From NCBI RefSeq assembly GCF_000280925.3, contig NZ_CP012109.1:248001-312000 (forward strand): DNA of 64,000 bases, in the 5' to 3' direction. Shown here in pieces: positions 49,002 to 57,604 of the stretch. The notes beneath the pieces were generated by a model. That model was given only the letters and a program-made list of their open reading frames with translations. It searched no databases and was not told the DNA's origin. Numbering within the stretch: the stretch's first letter is position 1; every line of letters begins with the position of its first letter. A program made the translations under genes and the position numbers. Origin of the DNA: Myxococcus hansupus. GTDB lineage: Bacteria; Myxococcota; Myxococcia; Myxococcales; Myxococcaceae.

Positions 49002-50099
49002 GTGAAGCGGTACGACGTTGCCGTGGTCGGGGGCGGACCCGCTGGGCTCTCGGTGGCCATCACCACCACGCTGCGTGGGTTGAACACCGTGGTGCTGGAG
49101 CGCGCCAGCGCGCCCGTGGACAAGGCCTGCGGCGAAGGCTTGCTGCCCGCGGGGCTGGCCGTCCTGGAGCGGCTGGGCGTGCGGCCACTCCTGGATGACG
49201 AAGGGAGCTTTCCCTTCAAGGGGGTCCGCTACGTCCAGGAGGACGGCAGCACGGCGGAGGGCCTCTTTCCTGGCGGTGGCGCGCTGGGCGTGCGGCGTGT
49301 GGCGTTGGCCTCGGCGCTGGTGTCGCGGGCGCGCGCGGTGGGCGCGGAGCTCCGTGAGCGCACGCAGGTGTTGTCGCACCAGCGCAGCGGTGACGGCGTG
49401 GTGCTGCACACGGCCGAAGGCCCCGTGGAGGCCGCGATGTTGGTGGCGGCGGACGGTCTGGCTTCGCCGCTGCGCCACGCCGAAGGGCTGGATGTGGAGC
49501 CCGTGGGGCCGCGCCGCTTCGGGCTGCGTCGGCACTTCCAGCTCGCGCCGTGGACGCCCTATGTGGAGATCTACTTCGCGCCGGGTGTGGAGGCGTACGT
49601 GACGCCCACGGGCGTGAAGCGCGTGGGGCTGGCCTTTCTGTGGGAAGACGGCCGGGTGGACGGGCGAGTGAGCTTCGAGTCGCTGCTGTCCCGCTTCCCT
49701 GTGTTGGAGGCGCGTTTGTCGGGCGCGGCGCCGGACTCCCAGCCACGCGGCGCGGGGCCGCTGGCGCGTGTGTCACGGGCGCGAATCGCGGACCGCTTCG
49801 CGCTGGTGGGCGACGCGGCGGGCTACGTGGACGCCATCACGGGCGAAGGCATGTCGCTGGCCTTCGTGTGCGCGGAGGCGTTGGGCAACCTGCTCCCGGA
49901 TGCGCTCGCCCGAGGCGCTACGCGCGAGTCCCTGGCGCCATACGAGGACTGCTTCCAGCGCGTCTTCCGCAAGTACTCCTGGTCCACGGGCGCGCTGCTC
50001 ATGCTGGCGCGTCGTCCCTGGCTCCGCCGCCCCGTGGTGCGGCTGCTGGGCAAGACGCCTTGGGCGTTCGAGCGCATCCTGCACGGCATCGTGACGTGA
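49002..50099 (+). CDS. FAD-dependent monooxygenase/oxidoreductase
   Basis: GGGGAGGGG nine bases before GTG sets MKRYDVAVVGGGPAG (365 residues); an ATG at 48960 would add 14 residues. Motifs: Rossmann VVGGGPAGLSVAI, the CGEGLLPAG redox-like segment, DG motif VAADGLASPLRHA and GD motif FALVGDAAGYVDAITGEGMSLAF. It belongs to the geranylgeranyl-reductase/PHBH-like flavoenzymes. In the PKS operon it most probably hydroxylates the aromatic product to a quinol/quinone (as SrsC does), though reduction of an acyl chain is possible. Confidence 0.88.
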   Translation: MKRYDVAVVGGGPAGLSVAITTTLRGLNTVVLERASAPVDKACGEGLLPAGLAVLERLGVRPLLDDEGSFPFKGVRYVQEDGSTAEGLFPGGGALGVRRVALASALVSRARAVGAELRERTQVLSHQRSGDGVVLHTAEGPVEAAMLVAADGLASPLRHAEGLDVEPVGPRRFGLRRHFQLAPWTPYVEIYFAPGVEAYVTPTGVKRVGLAFLWEDGRVDGRVSFESLLSRFPVLEARLSGAAPDSQPRGAGPLARVSRARIADRFALVGDAAGYVDAITGEGMSLAFVCAEALGNLLPDALARGATRESLAPYEDCFQRVFRKYSWSTGALLMLARRPWLRRPVVRLLGKTPWAFERILHGIVT

Positions 50100-50283
50100 G
50101 CGCGCGGGCGTTTGCGCCGCCCGTCACCGGGGTGTGACACCCGCCGTGCAGAGTGAGGGCCCGAAGTGCGTTCCCGGTTGCCGGGCGGGCGCAAACCCGG
50201 TCCACTCTCACGCCGAGACAAGGACTCCGGGCCCGGGCCGAGCGGGCGTCTTCACCGTCCTGTCTGGATGGAGCGCCACACCC

Positions 50284-51363
50284 ATGTCCCTGGACCGACC
50301 TTCTCGGCCCGTGTCGAAGCTTTTGTCGCTGGTGTTGTTGATGGCGGCGCCGTGGCTCGGAGGCTGTCTCTTCGCGGGGCCCCGCCATCAAGGGCCGGTG
50401 ACGGACCACTTCGATGGTGAGCGCTTCGAGAACCTGGAGCCCGTCAAACGCCTGAGCGCGGACGAGGTCTACAAGGCGCTGAGCAAGGGGTATCGCGGCC
50501 CGTGGCGGGACTACGAGGAGACGCCTCCAGGCAATCCGCCGCCGGAGCGCGTGGGGCCAGGAAAGCTCCGAGTGACGTTCATCAACCACGCCACCGTGCT
50601 CATCCAGGCGGACGGGCTCAACGTGCTGACGGACCCCATCTATTCGGACCGTCCCAGCCCGGTGCCCTTTGTCGGCCCCAAGCGCGTGCGGCCCCCGGGC
50701 ATTCGCTTCGAGGACCTGCCGCCCATCGACGTGGTGGTGGTGAGCCACAACCACTACGACCACATGGACATGCCGACGCTGCGGCGGCTGGAGGAGGCGC
50801 ACCACCCGCGCTTCATCGTGGGGTTGGGCAACAAGGCCCTGCTGGAGGGCGAGGGCTTCCAGCGCGTGGTGGAACTGGACTGGTGGCAGTCCACGGAGGT
50901 GGCGCCCGGCCAGACGGTGACGGCGGTCCCCGCGCAGCACCGCTCCAACCGAGGGCTCACGGATGTCTCGGCGACGCTCTGGGCGGGCTACGTCGTCTCC
51001 ACGTCCGGCGGCCCCGTGCTCTTCGCGGGGGACACGGGCTTTGGTCCCCACTTCGCGATGATGGCCGAGCGCTTCGGGCCCATGCGGCTGTCGGTGCTGC
51101 CCATTGGCGCGTACCGGCCCACGGCGTTCAGGCCGGTGCACATGGGGCCGGTGGAGGCCCTCCAGGCGCACAAGGTGCTGCGCTCCTCCACGTCGGTGGC
51201 CATGCACTACGGCACCTTCGCGCTCGCGCTGGATGGCCAGGACGAGGCGAAGTACCACCTGCTGTGGCTGCTCGCGCGTGAGCCCCAGCGCCCGCGCTTC
51301 TGGGCCCTGGGCTTTGGTGAGGGCCGCGACGTGCCCGTGCTCGACGTGAAGTCCGGACGGTAG
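50284..51363 (+). CDS. Metallo-beta-lactamase-fold hydrolase (NAPE-PLD-like) lipoprotein
   Basis: The start MSLDRPSRPVSK gives 359 residues with a lipoprotein signal (APWLGGC). MBL motifs: FINHATVLIQADGLNVLTDP, SHNHYDHMD (HxHxDH), AQHRSNRG, LFAGDTGFG and AMHYGTFAL. It resembles bacterial N-acyl-phosphatidylethanolamine phospholipase D-like and UlaG-type hydrolases. It starts 184 bp after the flavoenzyme gene, so it could be a late operon member, but the gap suggests its own promoter. Confidence 0.88.
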   Translation: MSLDRPSRPVSKLLSLVLLMAAPWLGGCLFAGPRHQGPVTDHFDGERFENLEPVKRLSADEVYKALSKGYRGPWRDYEETPPGNPPPERVGPGKLRVTFINHATVLIQADGLNVLTDPIYSDRPSPVPFVGPKRVRPPGIRFEDLPPIDVVVVSHNHYDHMDMPTLRRLEEAHHPRFIVGLGNKALLEGEGFQRVVELDWWQSTEVAPGQTVTAVPAQHRSNRGLTDVSATLWAGYVVSTSGGPVLFAGDTGFGPHFAMMAERFGPMRLSVLPIGAYRPTAFRPVHMGPVEALQAHKVLRSSTSVAMHYGTFALALDGQDEAKYHLLWLLAREPQRPRFWALGFGEGRDVPVLDVKSGR

Positions 51364-51430
51364 GGCGGGCCCGCCAGCGTGGCTCGGCCCCACCCACGGG
51401 TCCGGCTCCAGCCGCGCTCCAGGTTCGCGG

Positions 51431-51877
51431 TCAGACGTTCTTGAAGAGCGCGTGCGCCAGCGCCGCGGCGCCGAAGCACAGCAGTCCGAAGATGGAGGTG
51501 ATGATGGGGCCAGCCCATGGTCCCAGCCCGGCGAAGTGCACCTTCCGCGTGCGGGGGTCCATTCGCAGTTCCACGGCCTCTCCCTGCCGGTCCTGGACGC
51601 TCGTCCGGTCCATCTCCACCGGCGCCTCATGCGAGACACCGTCGGCTTCGTACCGGACCAGGTACTGGTAGCAGGTGTAGGAGGTGGACCGTTTCTTGTC
51701 GTCCGTCTTGCTGCACTGCTGTGGCAGGTGGCCGATGATGACACCGGATACGTCCACCGCGTGCGAGTCGAAGTCATAGGCCGACCGCGCCAGGAACGCG
51801 GTGAGGGCGAACAGCGCCACCCCGAACGACCCGAAAACCGCCAATGGCCCGAACAGCTTGGACCTCACCCAACGCAT
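51431..51877 (-). CDS. DUF3592 membrane protein
   Basis: GGGAG ten bases before ATG selects MRWVRSKLFGPL (148 residues). Two hydrophobic helices (about 8-30 and 122-145) flank a periplasmic beta domain (ATDVSGVIIGH-like VDVSGVIIGHLPQQCSK..., YLVRYEADGVSHEAPVEMD, GEAVELRMDPRTRKVHF). This matches DUF3592, whose function is unknown. Convergent with the MBL hydrolase gene. Confidence 0.78.
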   Translation of the reverse strand: MRWVRSKLFGPLAVFGSFGVALFALTAFLARSAYDFDSHAVDVSGVIIGHLPQQCSKTDDKKRSTSYTCYQYLVRYEADGVSHEAPVEMDRTSVQDRQGEAVELRMDPRTRKVHFAGLGPWAGPIITSIFGLLCFGAAALAHALFKNV

Positions 51878-52019
51878 GCCGGCTCCCGTTTCGACTGTCA
51901 CGTGCCGGGCAAGCCTACTTCGGACCGTGGGGGACTGAACCCTTCATGCCGCCCGCTTCCAGCCTGGAGGCGGCGTAAGCGCAGGATGCGCGCCGGTTCT
52001 CTCCACCGAGGTCACGACC

Positions 52020-52766
52020 ATGGGCGACGCGAAGTTCGAACTGTTCTACTGGCCCGGCATCCCCGGCCGGGGCGAGTTCGTGCGGTTGGTGTTGGAAGAG
52101 GCGGGCGCGGACTGGGTGGACGTGGGCCTGCTGCCCGAAGGGAAGGGCGGCGGCGCCAAGGCCGTGATGCAACTGCTGGGCAAGGGGCCCGTGCCCGCGT
52201 ACGCGCCCCCCGTGCTCAAGGTGGGCGACGTCGTCATCTCCCAGGCGTCCAACATCTGCTCGTACCTGGGAGAGCGCTTCGGCCTCGTGCCCCAGGATGA
52301 AGCCTCGCGCCTGCATGCCCGCCAATTCCAGCTCACCGTCGCGGACGTGGTGGCGGAAGCCCATGACACGCACCACCCCGTCGCCGTGATGAAGTACTTC
52401 GAGGACCAGAAGGACGCGGCGAAGCAGCGCGCGGAGGACTTCCGCGCCACCCGCATCCCCAAGTACCTGGGCTACTTCGAGAGCGTCCTCAAGGCCAACC
52501 CACACGGCGGCGGCACGTTCCTGCTGGGCAAGGACTTCAGCTACCCGGAGCTGGCGCTCTACCAGTTGGTGAATGGCCTGCGGTATGCCTTCCCCAATGC
52601 CATGCGCCGCATCGCCCCCCAGGTGCCGGGCGTGATGGCGCTGCGCCAGCGCATCTCGGAGCGCCCGCGCATCGCCGCGTATGCGCGCTCACCGCGCGCC
52701 CAGCCCTTCAACGAGCAGGGCATCTTCCGCCACTACCCGGAGCTGGACGACCTGAAGTCCGCGTAG
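52020..52766 (+). CDS. Glutathione S-transferase family protein
   Basis: This 248-residue cytosolic protein has an N-terminal thioredoxin-like GST domain (MGDAKFELFYWPGIPGRGEFVRLVLEEAGADW) with the cis-Pro region GPVPAYAPPVLKVGDVVISQASNICSYL, and an all-helical C-terminal domain (FSYPELALYQLVNGLRYAFP). The Tyr11 in FYWPG-type position could serve as the catalytic residue as in alpha/mu/pi/sigma classes. Substrate unknown. Confidence 0.9.
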   Translation: MGDAKFELFYWPGIPGRGEFVRLVLEEAGADWVDVGLLPEGKGGGAKAVMQLLGKGPVPAYAPPVLKVGDVVISQASNICSYLGERFGLVPQDEASRLHARQFQLTVADVVAEAHDTHHPVAVMKYFEDQKDAAKQRAEDFRATRIPKYLGYFESVLKANPHGGGTFLLGKDFSYPELALYQLVNGLRYAFPNAMRRIAPQVPGVMALRQRISERPRIAAYARSPRAQPFNEQGIFRHYPELDDLKSA

Positions 52767-52820
52767 CGGGCCTGGGGCACCCGCCACCACCCCCGGTGCT
52801 GGCTGCGCCGAGGCGCGCGC

Positions 52821-53558
52821 TCAGAGCTTCATGCGCTTGAACACCGTCTCCGGAATGGTCCGGATGATGAGCATGATGATCGCCCAGATGCCGGGGACGT
52901 AGACCTCGTTCTTCCGAGCGTCCGCGGCGCTCAGCAGGCCGCGCGCCACCTTCTCCGGTGAGGCGAAGAGCTTGTTCTTCGGCAGGTGCGCCGTCATCGG
53001 CGTGTCGACGAAGCCCGGCTTCACCGTCACCACCGCCACGTTGGACTTCGCCAGGCGGTTGCGCAGGCCCTGGAGGAACACGTTGAGCGCGCCCTTCGAC
53101 GCGCCGTACACGTAGTTGCTCTGCCGGCCGCGGTCACCCGCCACCGACGAAATCACCACCAGCGTGCCAGCCTTCTGCGCCTCGAAGCGGTTGGCCAGCA
53201 CCGTCAGCAGCGACACCGCGCTCAGGAAGTTGGTGCGCAGCACCGCCTCCGTGGCCTCCCAGGAGCGCTGCGCCTCCGCCTGGTCTCCCAGCACGCCGTG
53301 CGCCAGCACCACGCCGTCCAGCCCGCCCAGCGCCGTGTACGCGGCCTCCACGAGGCCCTCGTGGCTGTTGAAGTCGTTCAGGTCCACCACCTGCGACTCC
53401 ACCTTCGCCGAGCCCCTCGTGGCGGCGTCCTTCGTCACCGCCTCGAGGTTCGCCGCGTTGCGGCCAGTCAGGTACAGCGAGGCGCCGCGCGCGGCCAAGA
53501 GCCGCACCGTCGCCTGGGCAATGGCGCTGGTGGCGCCGAGGACGAGCACTTTCTTCAT
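52821..53558 (-). CDS. dprE2: DprE2-like short-chain dehydrogenase
   Basis: This 245-residue SDR begins MKKVLVLGATSAIAQATV. The NAD(P)-binding loop is GATSAIAQ, and the catalytic pair is in YVYGASKGA (Tyr/Lys), with Ser in VVISSVAGDRG. The C-terminus holds a hydrophobic segment (GIWAIIMLIIRTIPETVF), which in DprE2 orthologues interacts with the membrane. It lies 24 bp behind the DprE1 homologue. DprE1 oxidises decaprenylphosphoryl-ribose to the 2-keto form and DprE2 reduces it to the arabinose form. Lipid carrier length here is not known. Confidence 0.88.
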   Translation of the reverse strand: MKKVLVLGATSAIAQATVRLLAARGASLYLTGRNAANLEAVTKDAATRGSAKVESQVVDLNDFNSHEGLVEAAYTALGGLDGVVLAHGVLGDQAEAQRSWEATEAVLRTNFLSAVSLLTVLANRFEAQKAGTLVVISSVAGDRGRQSNYVYGASKGALNVFLQGLRNRLAKSNVAVVTVKPGFVDTPMTAHLPKNKLFASPEKVARGLLSAADARKNEVYVPGIWAIIMLIIRTIPETVFKRMKL

Positions 53559-53582
53559 GGGGAGCGAATCTCGGAAAGAAGG

Positions 53583-54977
53583 TCAGCGGATGGCAAGCAG
53601 GGACTGCGGCGGGGGCGCCGCCGACGCACCTCGCTCCGCGGCCAGGGAGAAGGGCAGGGACACCGGGTTCACCCGCCGCCAGAACGACGAGGAGAACGAC
53701 GGGTCCACGTACGGCATGAAGCGCTCGCGCTGCGGGAAGTACGCCGCGAAGTTCTCCGGACTCATCCGCGCGTCCTTCGCTGGGTACACCGCGCCGCCCG
53801 CCTGTCGCGTCAGCCGGTCCAGGTCCTCCACCAGCTTCCACGTCTTCTCGCCGCGGTTGGCGAAGTCCATGGCCAGTGTCACGCCCTCGCGCGGGAAGGA
53901 CAGCCAGCCCGGAGAGGGGATGTCACCGAAAGTCTTGAGCACGGAGAGGAAGCTGGGCAGGCCGCCGCGCGAGCTGCGCTCCAGGATTTCCTTCAGCGCG
54001 TCGCGCGCCGTCGAATAGGGCACCACGCACTGGAACTGGAGGAAGCCGCGCCGGCCATAGATGCGGTTCCACGCGTAGATGGCGTCCAGCGGATAGAAGA
54101 ACGGGTCGTAGTGCGTGAGCCGCTGCTTCGGCTTGCCGTTCTGCCGGTGGTAGTAGAGCCAGTTGAAGGCGGACACCGACAGCCGGTTGAGGCAGAAGGC
54201 CGGCATGTCCATGGGCACCGCCAGCCCCACGCCATGGGACAGGTGGCTCTTGGCCAGCGGCAGCCCGTCGAACTGCGGCGGCGCGAAGTTGCCCCGGTAC
54301 AGCAGGCCGCGCCCCAGCTTCTTGCCCCGGGCCAGGCAGTCCACCCAGGCCATGGTGAACTCGTAGTCCTTCTCGGACGCGCGGGCCACCTCGAGGAACC
54401 CGTCCAGGTTCCCGAAGGGCACCGTCTCCTGGAGCACGTACGGGTTGCTGATGGGCTTGAGCTGCACCTCCGCCCAGGTGACGAGCCCGGTGAGGCCCAG
54501 GCCGCCAATGGTGGCGCCGTACCAGTCCGGGTTCTCATCCGGCGCGCACACGCGGCGGCTGCCGTCCGAGCGCAGCAGCTCGAAGCGCCGCACGAAGCGG
54601 CCGAAGGTGCCGCCGCGGTGGTGGTTCTTCCCGTGGACGTCGTTGGCGATGGCGCCGCCCACCGTCACGAACTTGGTGCCCGGCGTCACCGGCAGGAACC
54701 AGCCGCGCGGGGCCGCCAGCCGCAGAATCGTGTCCAGCGACACGCCCGCTTCGCAGCGCACCACGCCGGTGGCCGGGTCGAAGGCGATGAAGCGGTCCAG
54801 CCCGGAGGTGAGCAGCAGCGTGCCCCCGGCGTTCAGGCACGAATCCCCGTAGCTGCGCCCCAGCCCGTGGGGCAGCACGCTGCCGTCCTTCGACGGCAAT
54901 CCGTCCGTGCGCCACACCAGCGTGTGCGCCTGCTGTTCGACTTGGGGATAGCGCCCCCAGGACTCCCATGCCTTCAT
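53583..54977 (-). CDS. dprE1: DprE1-like FAD-dependent polyprenylphosphoryl-ribose oxidase
   Basis: This 464-residue protein has the DprE1 patterns: LPHGLGRSYGDSCLNAGGT, then VTPGTKFVTVGGAIANDVHGKNHHRGGTFG (FAD-binding, with the Asp-His-Gly-Lys-Asn-His-His core) and VYPAKDARMSPENFAAYFP (Lys401 matches the catalytic Lys418 of M. tuberculosis). The benzothiazinone-target Cys387 of mycobacteria aligns with Ala369 here (LAMDFA). It functions with the DprE2 homologue in the same operon. The oxidase role is inferred from the family. Confidence 0.9.
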   Translation of the reverse strand: MKAWESWGRYPQVEQQAHTLVWRTDGLPSKDGSVLPHGLGRSYGDSCLNAGGTLLLTSGLDRFIAFDPATGVVRCEAGVSLDTILRLAAPRGWFLPVTPGTKFVTVGGAIANDVHGKNHHRGGTFGRFVRRFELLRSDGSRRVCAPDENPDWYGATIGGLGLTGLVTWAEVQLKPISNPYVLQETVPFGNLDGFLEVARASEKDYEFTMAWVDCLARGKKLGRGLLYRGNFAPPQFDGLPLAKSHLSHGVGLAVPMDMPAFCLNRLSVSAFNWLYYHRQNGKPKQRLTHYDPFFYPLDAIYAWNRIYGRRGFLQFQCVVPYSTARDALKEILERSSRGGLPSFLSVLKTFGDIPSPGWLSFPREGVTLAMDFANRGEKTWKLVEDLDRLTRQAGGAVYPAKDARMSPENFAAYFPQRERFMPYVDPSFSSSFWRRVNPVSLPFSLAAERGASAAPPPQSLLAIR

Positions 54978-54990
54978 CGCGCCAGACCTC

Positions 54991-56460
54991 TCACGTGGCG
55001 GCCCATAGCACCAACGCGCACACGAGGCCCACTGCGTAGCTCACCCGGTCCCTCAGGGCGAAGACGAGCGGATCCTCGTTCACCAGCCCGCGGTGGGCCA
55101 GCAGCCACACCCGGCCGACCCAGTACAGCATCACCGGGCAGATGAGCCACAGCCGCTCCGGATGTGAGTACAGCGCCGTCACCTCGTCGGAGGTGATGTA
55201 GAGCGCCAGCACCAGCACGGACACCTGTCCGGAGGCCGCACCCAGGCTGGCGAGCTGCTCGTAGTCCTGCGCCAGGTAGCCGCGCCCGTGGGCGGACGTC
55301 TCGTTGGAGAGCCGCAGCCGCCGCACCTCGCTCAGCCGCTTCACCAGCGCGAGCGAGAGGAAGATGAACATGCTGAACATCATCAGCCAGCTCGACGTGG
55401 GCACGTTCACCGCCAACGCGCCGCCGAAAATGCGCACCGTGTACAGCCCGGCCAGCACCAGCACGTCCAGCATCACCACCTGCTTGAGCCGCAGCGAGTA
55501 GGCGAGCGTCAGCACGTAGTAGGCGGTCAGCAGGGCGGCGAAGGCGGGCGGCAGCAGCAGGCACACCGCCGCGCCCGCCAGCAGCAGCACGGGCGCCAGC
55601 ACCACGCCGGTGCTCACCGGCAGCGTGCAGGCCGCGAAGGGCCGCTTCTTCTTCGTCGGGTGTCGCCGGTCCGAGTCCAGGTCCAGCAAGTCATTCAGCA
55701 CGTACACGCTGGAGGCGCACAGGCTGAAGGCCGCGAAGCCCAGCACCGCCTGGACCATCATGGCGGTGTCGGTGGCCTTGTGCGCCGCGAAGAGCGGCAC
55801 GAAGACGAGCGCGTTCTTCGCCCACTGGTGGACGCGCAGCGCCTTCACCCAGACGCGGAGGCTGGTGGCCGGGCGCTCGAAGACGCGGTGGACGTCGCGG
55901 CCCAGGCCCTGGGCCTGCTTCAGCACGCCAGCGGGCGCGTGGACCACGACGATGCGGCGGCACTCGCGCCACAAGGGCAGGTCCACCGTGTCGTTGCCCG
56001 CGTAGTCGAAGGTGCCCAGCAGCTCCTTCAGCTTCGCCAGCTTGCGCGCGCCGGACAGGTTCACCGTCGCCTCGCTGGCGACGACGTCGGAGAAGATTCC
56101 CAGGTGCGCGGCCACCGCGTCGGCGATGCGCCGGTCCGCGGCGGTAGCGAGGACGAGGCGGCGGCCCCGGGCCTTCTCCTCGTGGAGCCAGGCCAGGAGC
56201 TCCTCGTGGTAGGGCAGGCTCGCCGCGTCCAGGGACGCGCGCCGGGCCACCTCCGCCTTGAAGAAGGCCTTGCCCTTGAGCACCCACAGCGGCGCCAGCA
56301 GCAGCAGCCACGGCGCGTGCTTGAAGAGGACGAGCAGGTTCTCGTGCAGCGTGTCCGTGCGCACCAGCGTCCCGTCCAGGTCGACGGCGAGCGGAACGTC
56401 CGGGGAATCCTCGGGCAGTGGGGTTTCGGGAAGCATGGGCAGCGAAGTGACGGAGGCCAT
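54991..56460 (-). CDS. HAD phosphatase-UbiA prenyltransferase fusion (DPPR synthase-like)
   Basis: The start MASVTSLPMLPE gives 489 residues. Residues 20-200 form a HAD-type phosphatase domain (VDLDGTLVRTD, GYAGNDTVDL). The C-terminal 280 residues are a UbiA-superfamily prenyltransferase with about eight helices and the first Asp motif NDLLDLDSDRRHPTKKKRP; the second region is around QDYEQLASLGAASGQ. Mycobacterial Rv3806c (UbiA) and Rv3807c (phosphatase) do the same steps as separate proteins, making decaprenylphosphoryl-phosphoribose and removing its phosphate. The fusion joins both steps before DprE1/DprE2. 13 bp separates it from dprE1. Confidence 0.88.
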   Translation of the reverse strand: MASVTSLPMLPETPLPEDSPDVPLAVDLDGTLVRTDTLHENLLVLFKHAPWLLLLAPLWVLKGKAFFKAEVARRASLDAASLPYHEELLAWLHEEKARGRRLVLATAADRRIADAVAAHLGIFSDVVASEATVNLSGARKLAKLKELLGTFDYAGNDTVDLPLWRECRRIVVVHAPAGVLKQAQGLGRDVHRVFERPATSLRVWVKALRVHQWAKNALVFVPLFAAHKATDTAMMVQAVLGFAAFSLCASSVYVLNDLLDLDSDRRHPTKKKRPFAACTLPVSTGVVLAPVLLLAGAAVCLLLPPAFAALLTAYYVLTLAYSLRLKQVVMLDVLVLAGLYTVRIFGGALAVNVPTSSWLMMFSMFIFLSLALVKRLSEVRRLRLSNETSAHGRGYLAQDYEQLASLGAASGQVSVLVLALYITSDEVTALYSHPERLWLICPVMLYWVGRVWLLAHRGLVNEDPLVFALRDRVSYAVGLVCALVLWAAT

Positions 56461-56550
56461 CGAAAGGCGGGCAGGGTAGCGCAGAGCCGCCCCGCGTGGA
56501 CACACCACGTCATGGCAGGCACGGCAGGTCAGCGGCCGGGTGGACGACGT

Positions 56551-57594
56551 TCAGTCCAGCCGGGCCACCAGGAGCGTCTGCAGGGGGAGGTGCCGGATGG
56601 GGCGGCTGTGCTCGATGCGGAAGCCCGCGTCGTCGAGGAAGCCCTCGACCTCGGCGGGGGTGTAGGCGGCCGCGCCCGAGGTGAGGAAGTAGTGCAGGCC
56701 AATCAGTGGCGCCGCGCTGGCCGGGGCGTCCCGGTCCTCGCGCAGGTACTCCAGCACCGCCAGCGTCCCCTTGGGGGCCAGCGAGCCGCGCACCCGGCGC
56801 AGCAGGGCCACGTTCTGCGCGGGCGACAGGTGGTGCATCACCTGGAAGAGCATCACCCCGTCGTACGGGCCGCCCAGCTCCGCGGTGAGGATGTCGCCCT
56901 CTCGGTGGGTGACCAGGTGGGTCAGCCCCGCCGAGGCGATGATTTCACGGCCCACGCGGGCGCTGCCCTCCAGGTCCAGCACCGTGGCCTTCAAGCCCTT
57001 GTTGCGCAGACACAGCTCGGCGGCGAACCAGCCATGCGCCCCGCCCAGGTCCAACACATGCTTCGCCCCGCGGGGCAGGGGGATGGCCCCCGCGACTTCG
57101 GGCGCCGCCAGCCGAGCGAGCTGGTGCATGGCGTGGATGTAGTCGCGCCAGCGCGCGTCGTCCGGCGCGAAGCCGTGGATGTCCACCGCCTCGCCGGTGC
57201 GGACGGTGCCCTCCAGCTTGTTCCACCAGTCCCACTGCGCGTAGTTGAACTCGAGGAAGGCGCCCACGTAGTTCGGAGAGCGGGGGTCCAGCCAGCGTCT
57301 GGCGCGCGGGGCCAGCCGGTAGCGTCCGCCGCGCTGGCGCTCCACCGCCTCGCAGGCGACCAGCGCCTCCAGCAGCGTGCGCGTGCCTTCCTGGGACAGC
57401 TTCAGCCGCGCCGCCAGCGTCTCCGCCGACACGGGGCCGTCCGTCAGCGCTTCGTAGACGCCCAGCCGCACGCCCGCCATCAGCGTGCGCGACGCCATCA
57501 TCCCGAAGAAGGCATGGGCCACCGGCTGCGGGGCCAGGTTGAGCCAGCCCGCCACGCGCTCCAGCAGATTGTCCGCCTTGAGCCCCAGCCTCAT
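56551..57594 (-). CDS. SAM-dependent O-methyltransferase-like protein
   Basis: AGGAG eight bases before ATG selects MRLGLKADNLLER (347 residues). The N-terminal half (about 25-100) is a winged-helix dimerisation domain (AGVRLGVYEALTDGPVSAETLAARLKLSQEGTRTLLEAL-like) and the C-terminal half a Rossmann methyltransferase: HVLDLGGAHGWFAAEL (SAM motif I), VLDLEGSARVG and MLFQVMHHLSPAQNV. It belongs to the plant-type O-methyltransferase family common in natural-product pathways. It lies upstream of the UbiA fusion on the same strand, 90 bp apart; joint transcription is possible. The substrate is unknown. Confidence 0.87.
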   Translation of the reverse strand: MRLGLKADNLLERVAGWLNLAPQPVAHAFFGMMASRTLMAGVRLGVYEALTDGPVSAETLAARLKLSQEGTRTLLEALVACEAVERQRGGRYRLAPRARRWLDPRSPNYVGAFLEFNYAQWDWWNKLEGTVRTGEAVDIHGFAPDDARWRDYIHAMHQLARLAAPEVAGAIPLPRGAKHVLDLGGAHGWFAAELCLRNKGLKATVLDLEGSARVGREIIASAGLTHLVTHREGDILTAELGGPYDGVMLFQVMHHLSPAQNVALLRRVRGSLAPKGTLAVLEYLREDRDAPASAAPLIGLHYFLTSGAAAYTPAEVEGFLDDAGFRIEHSRPIRHLPLQTLLVARLD

Positions 57595-57604
57595 GCGAGT
57601 GCTC

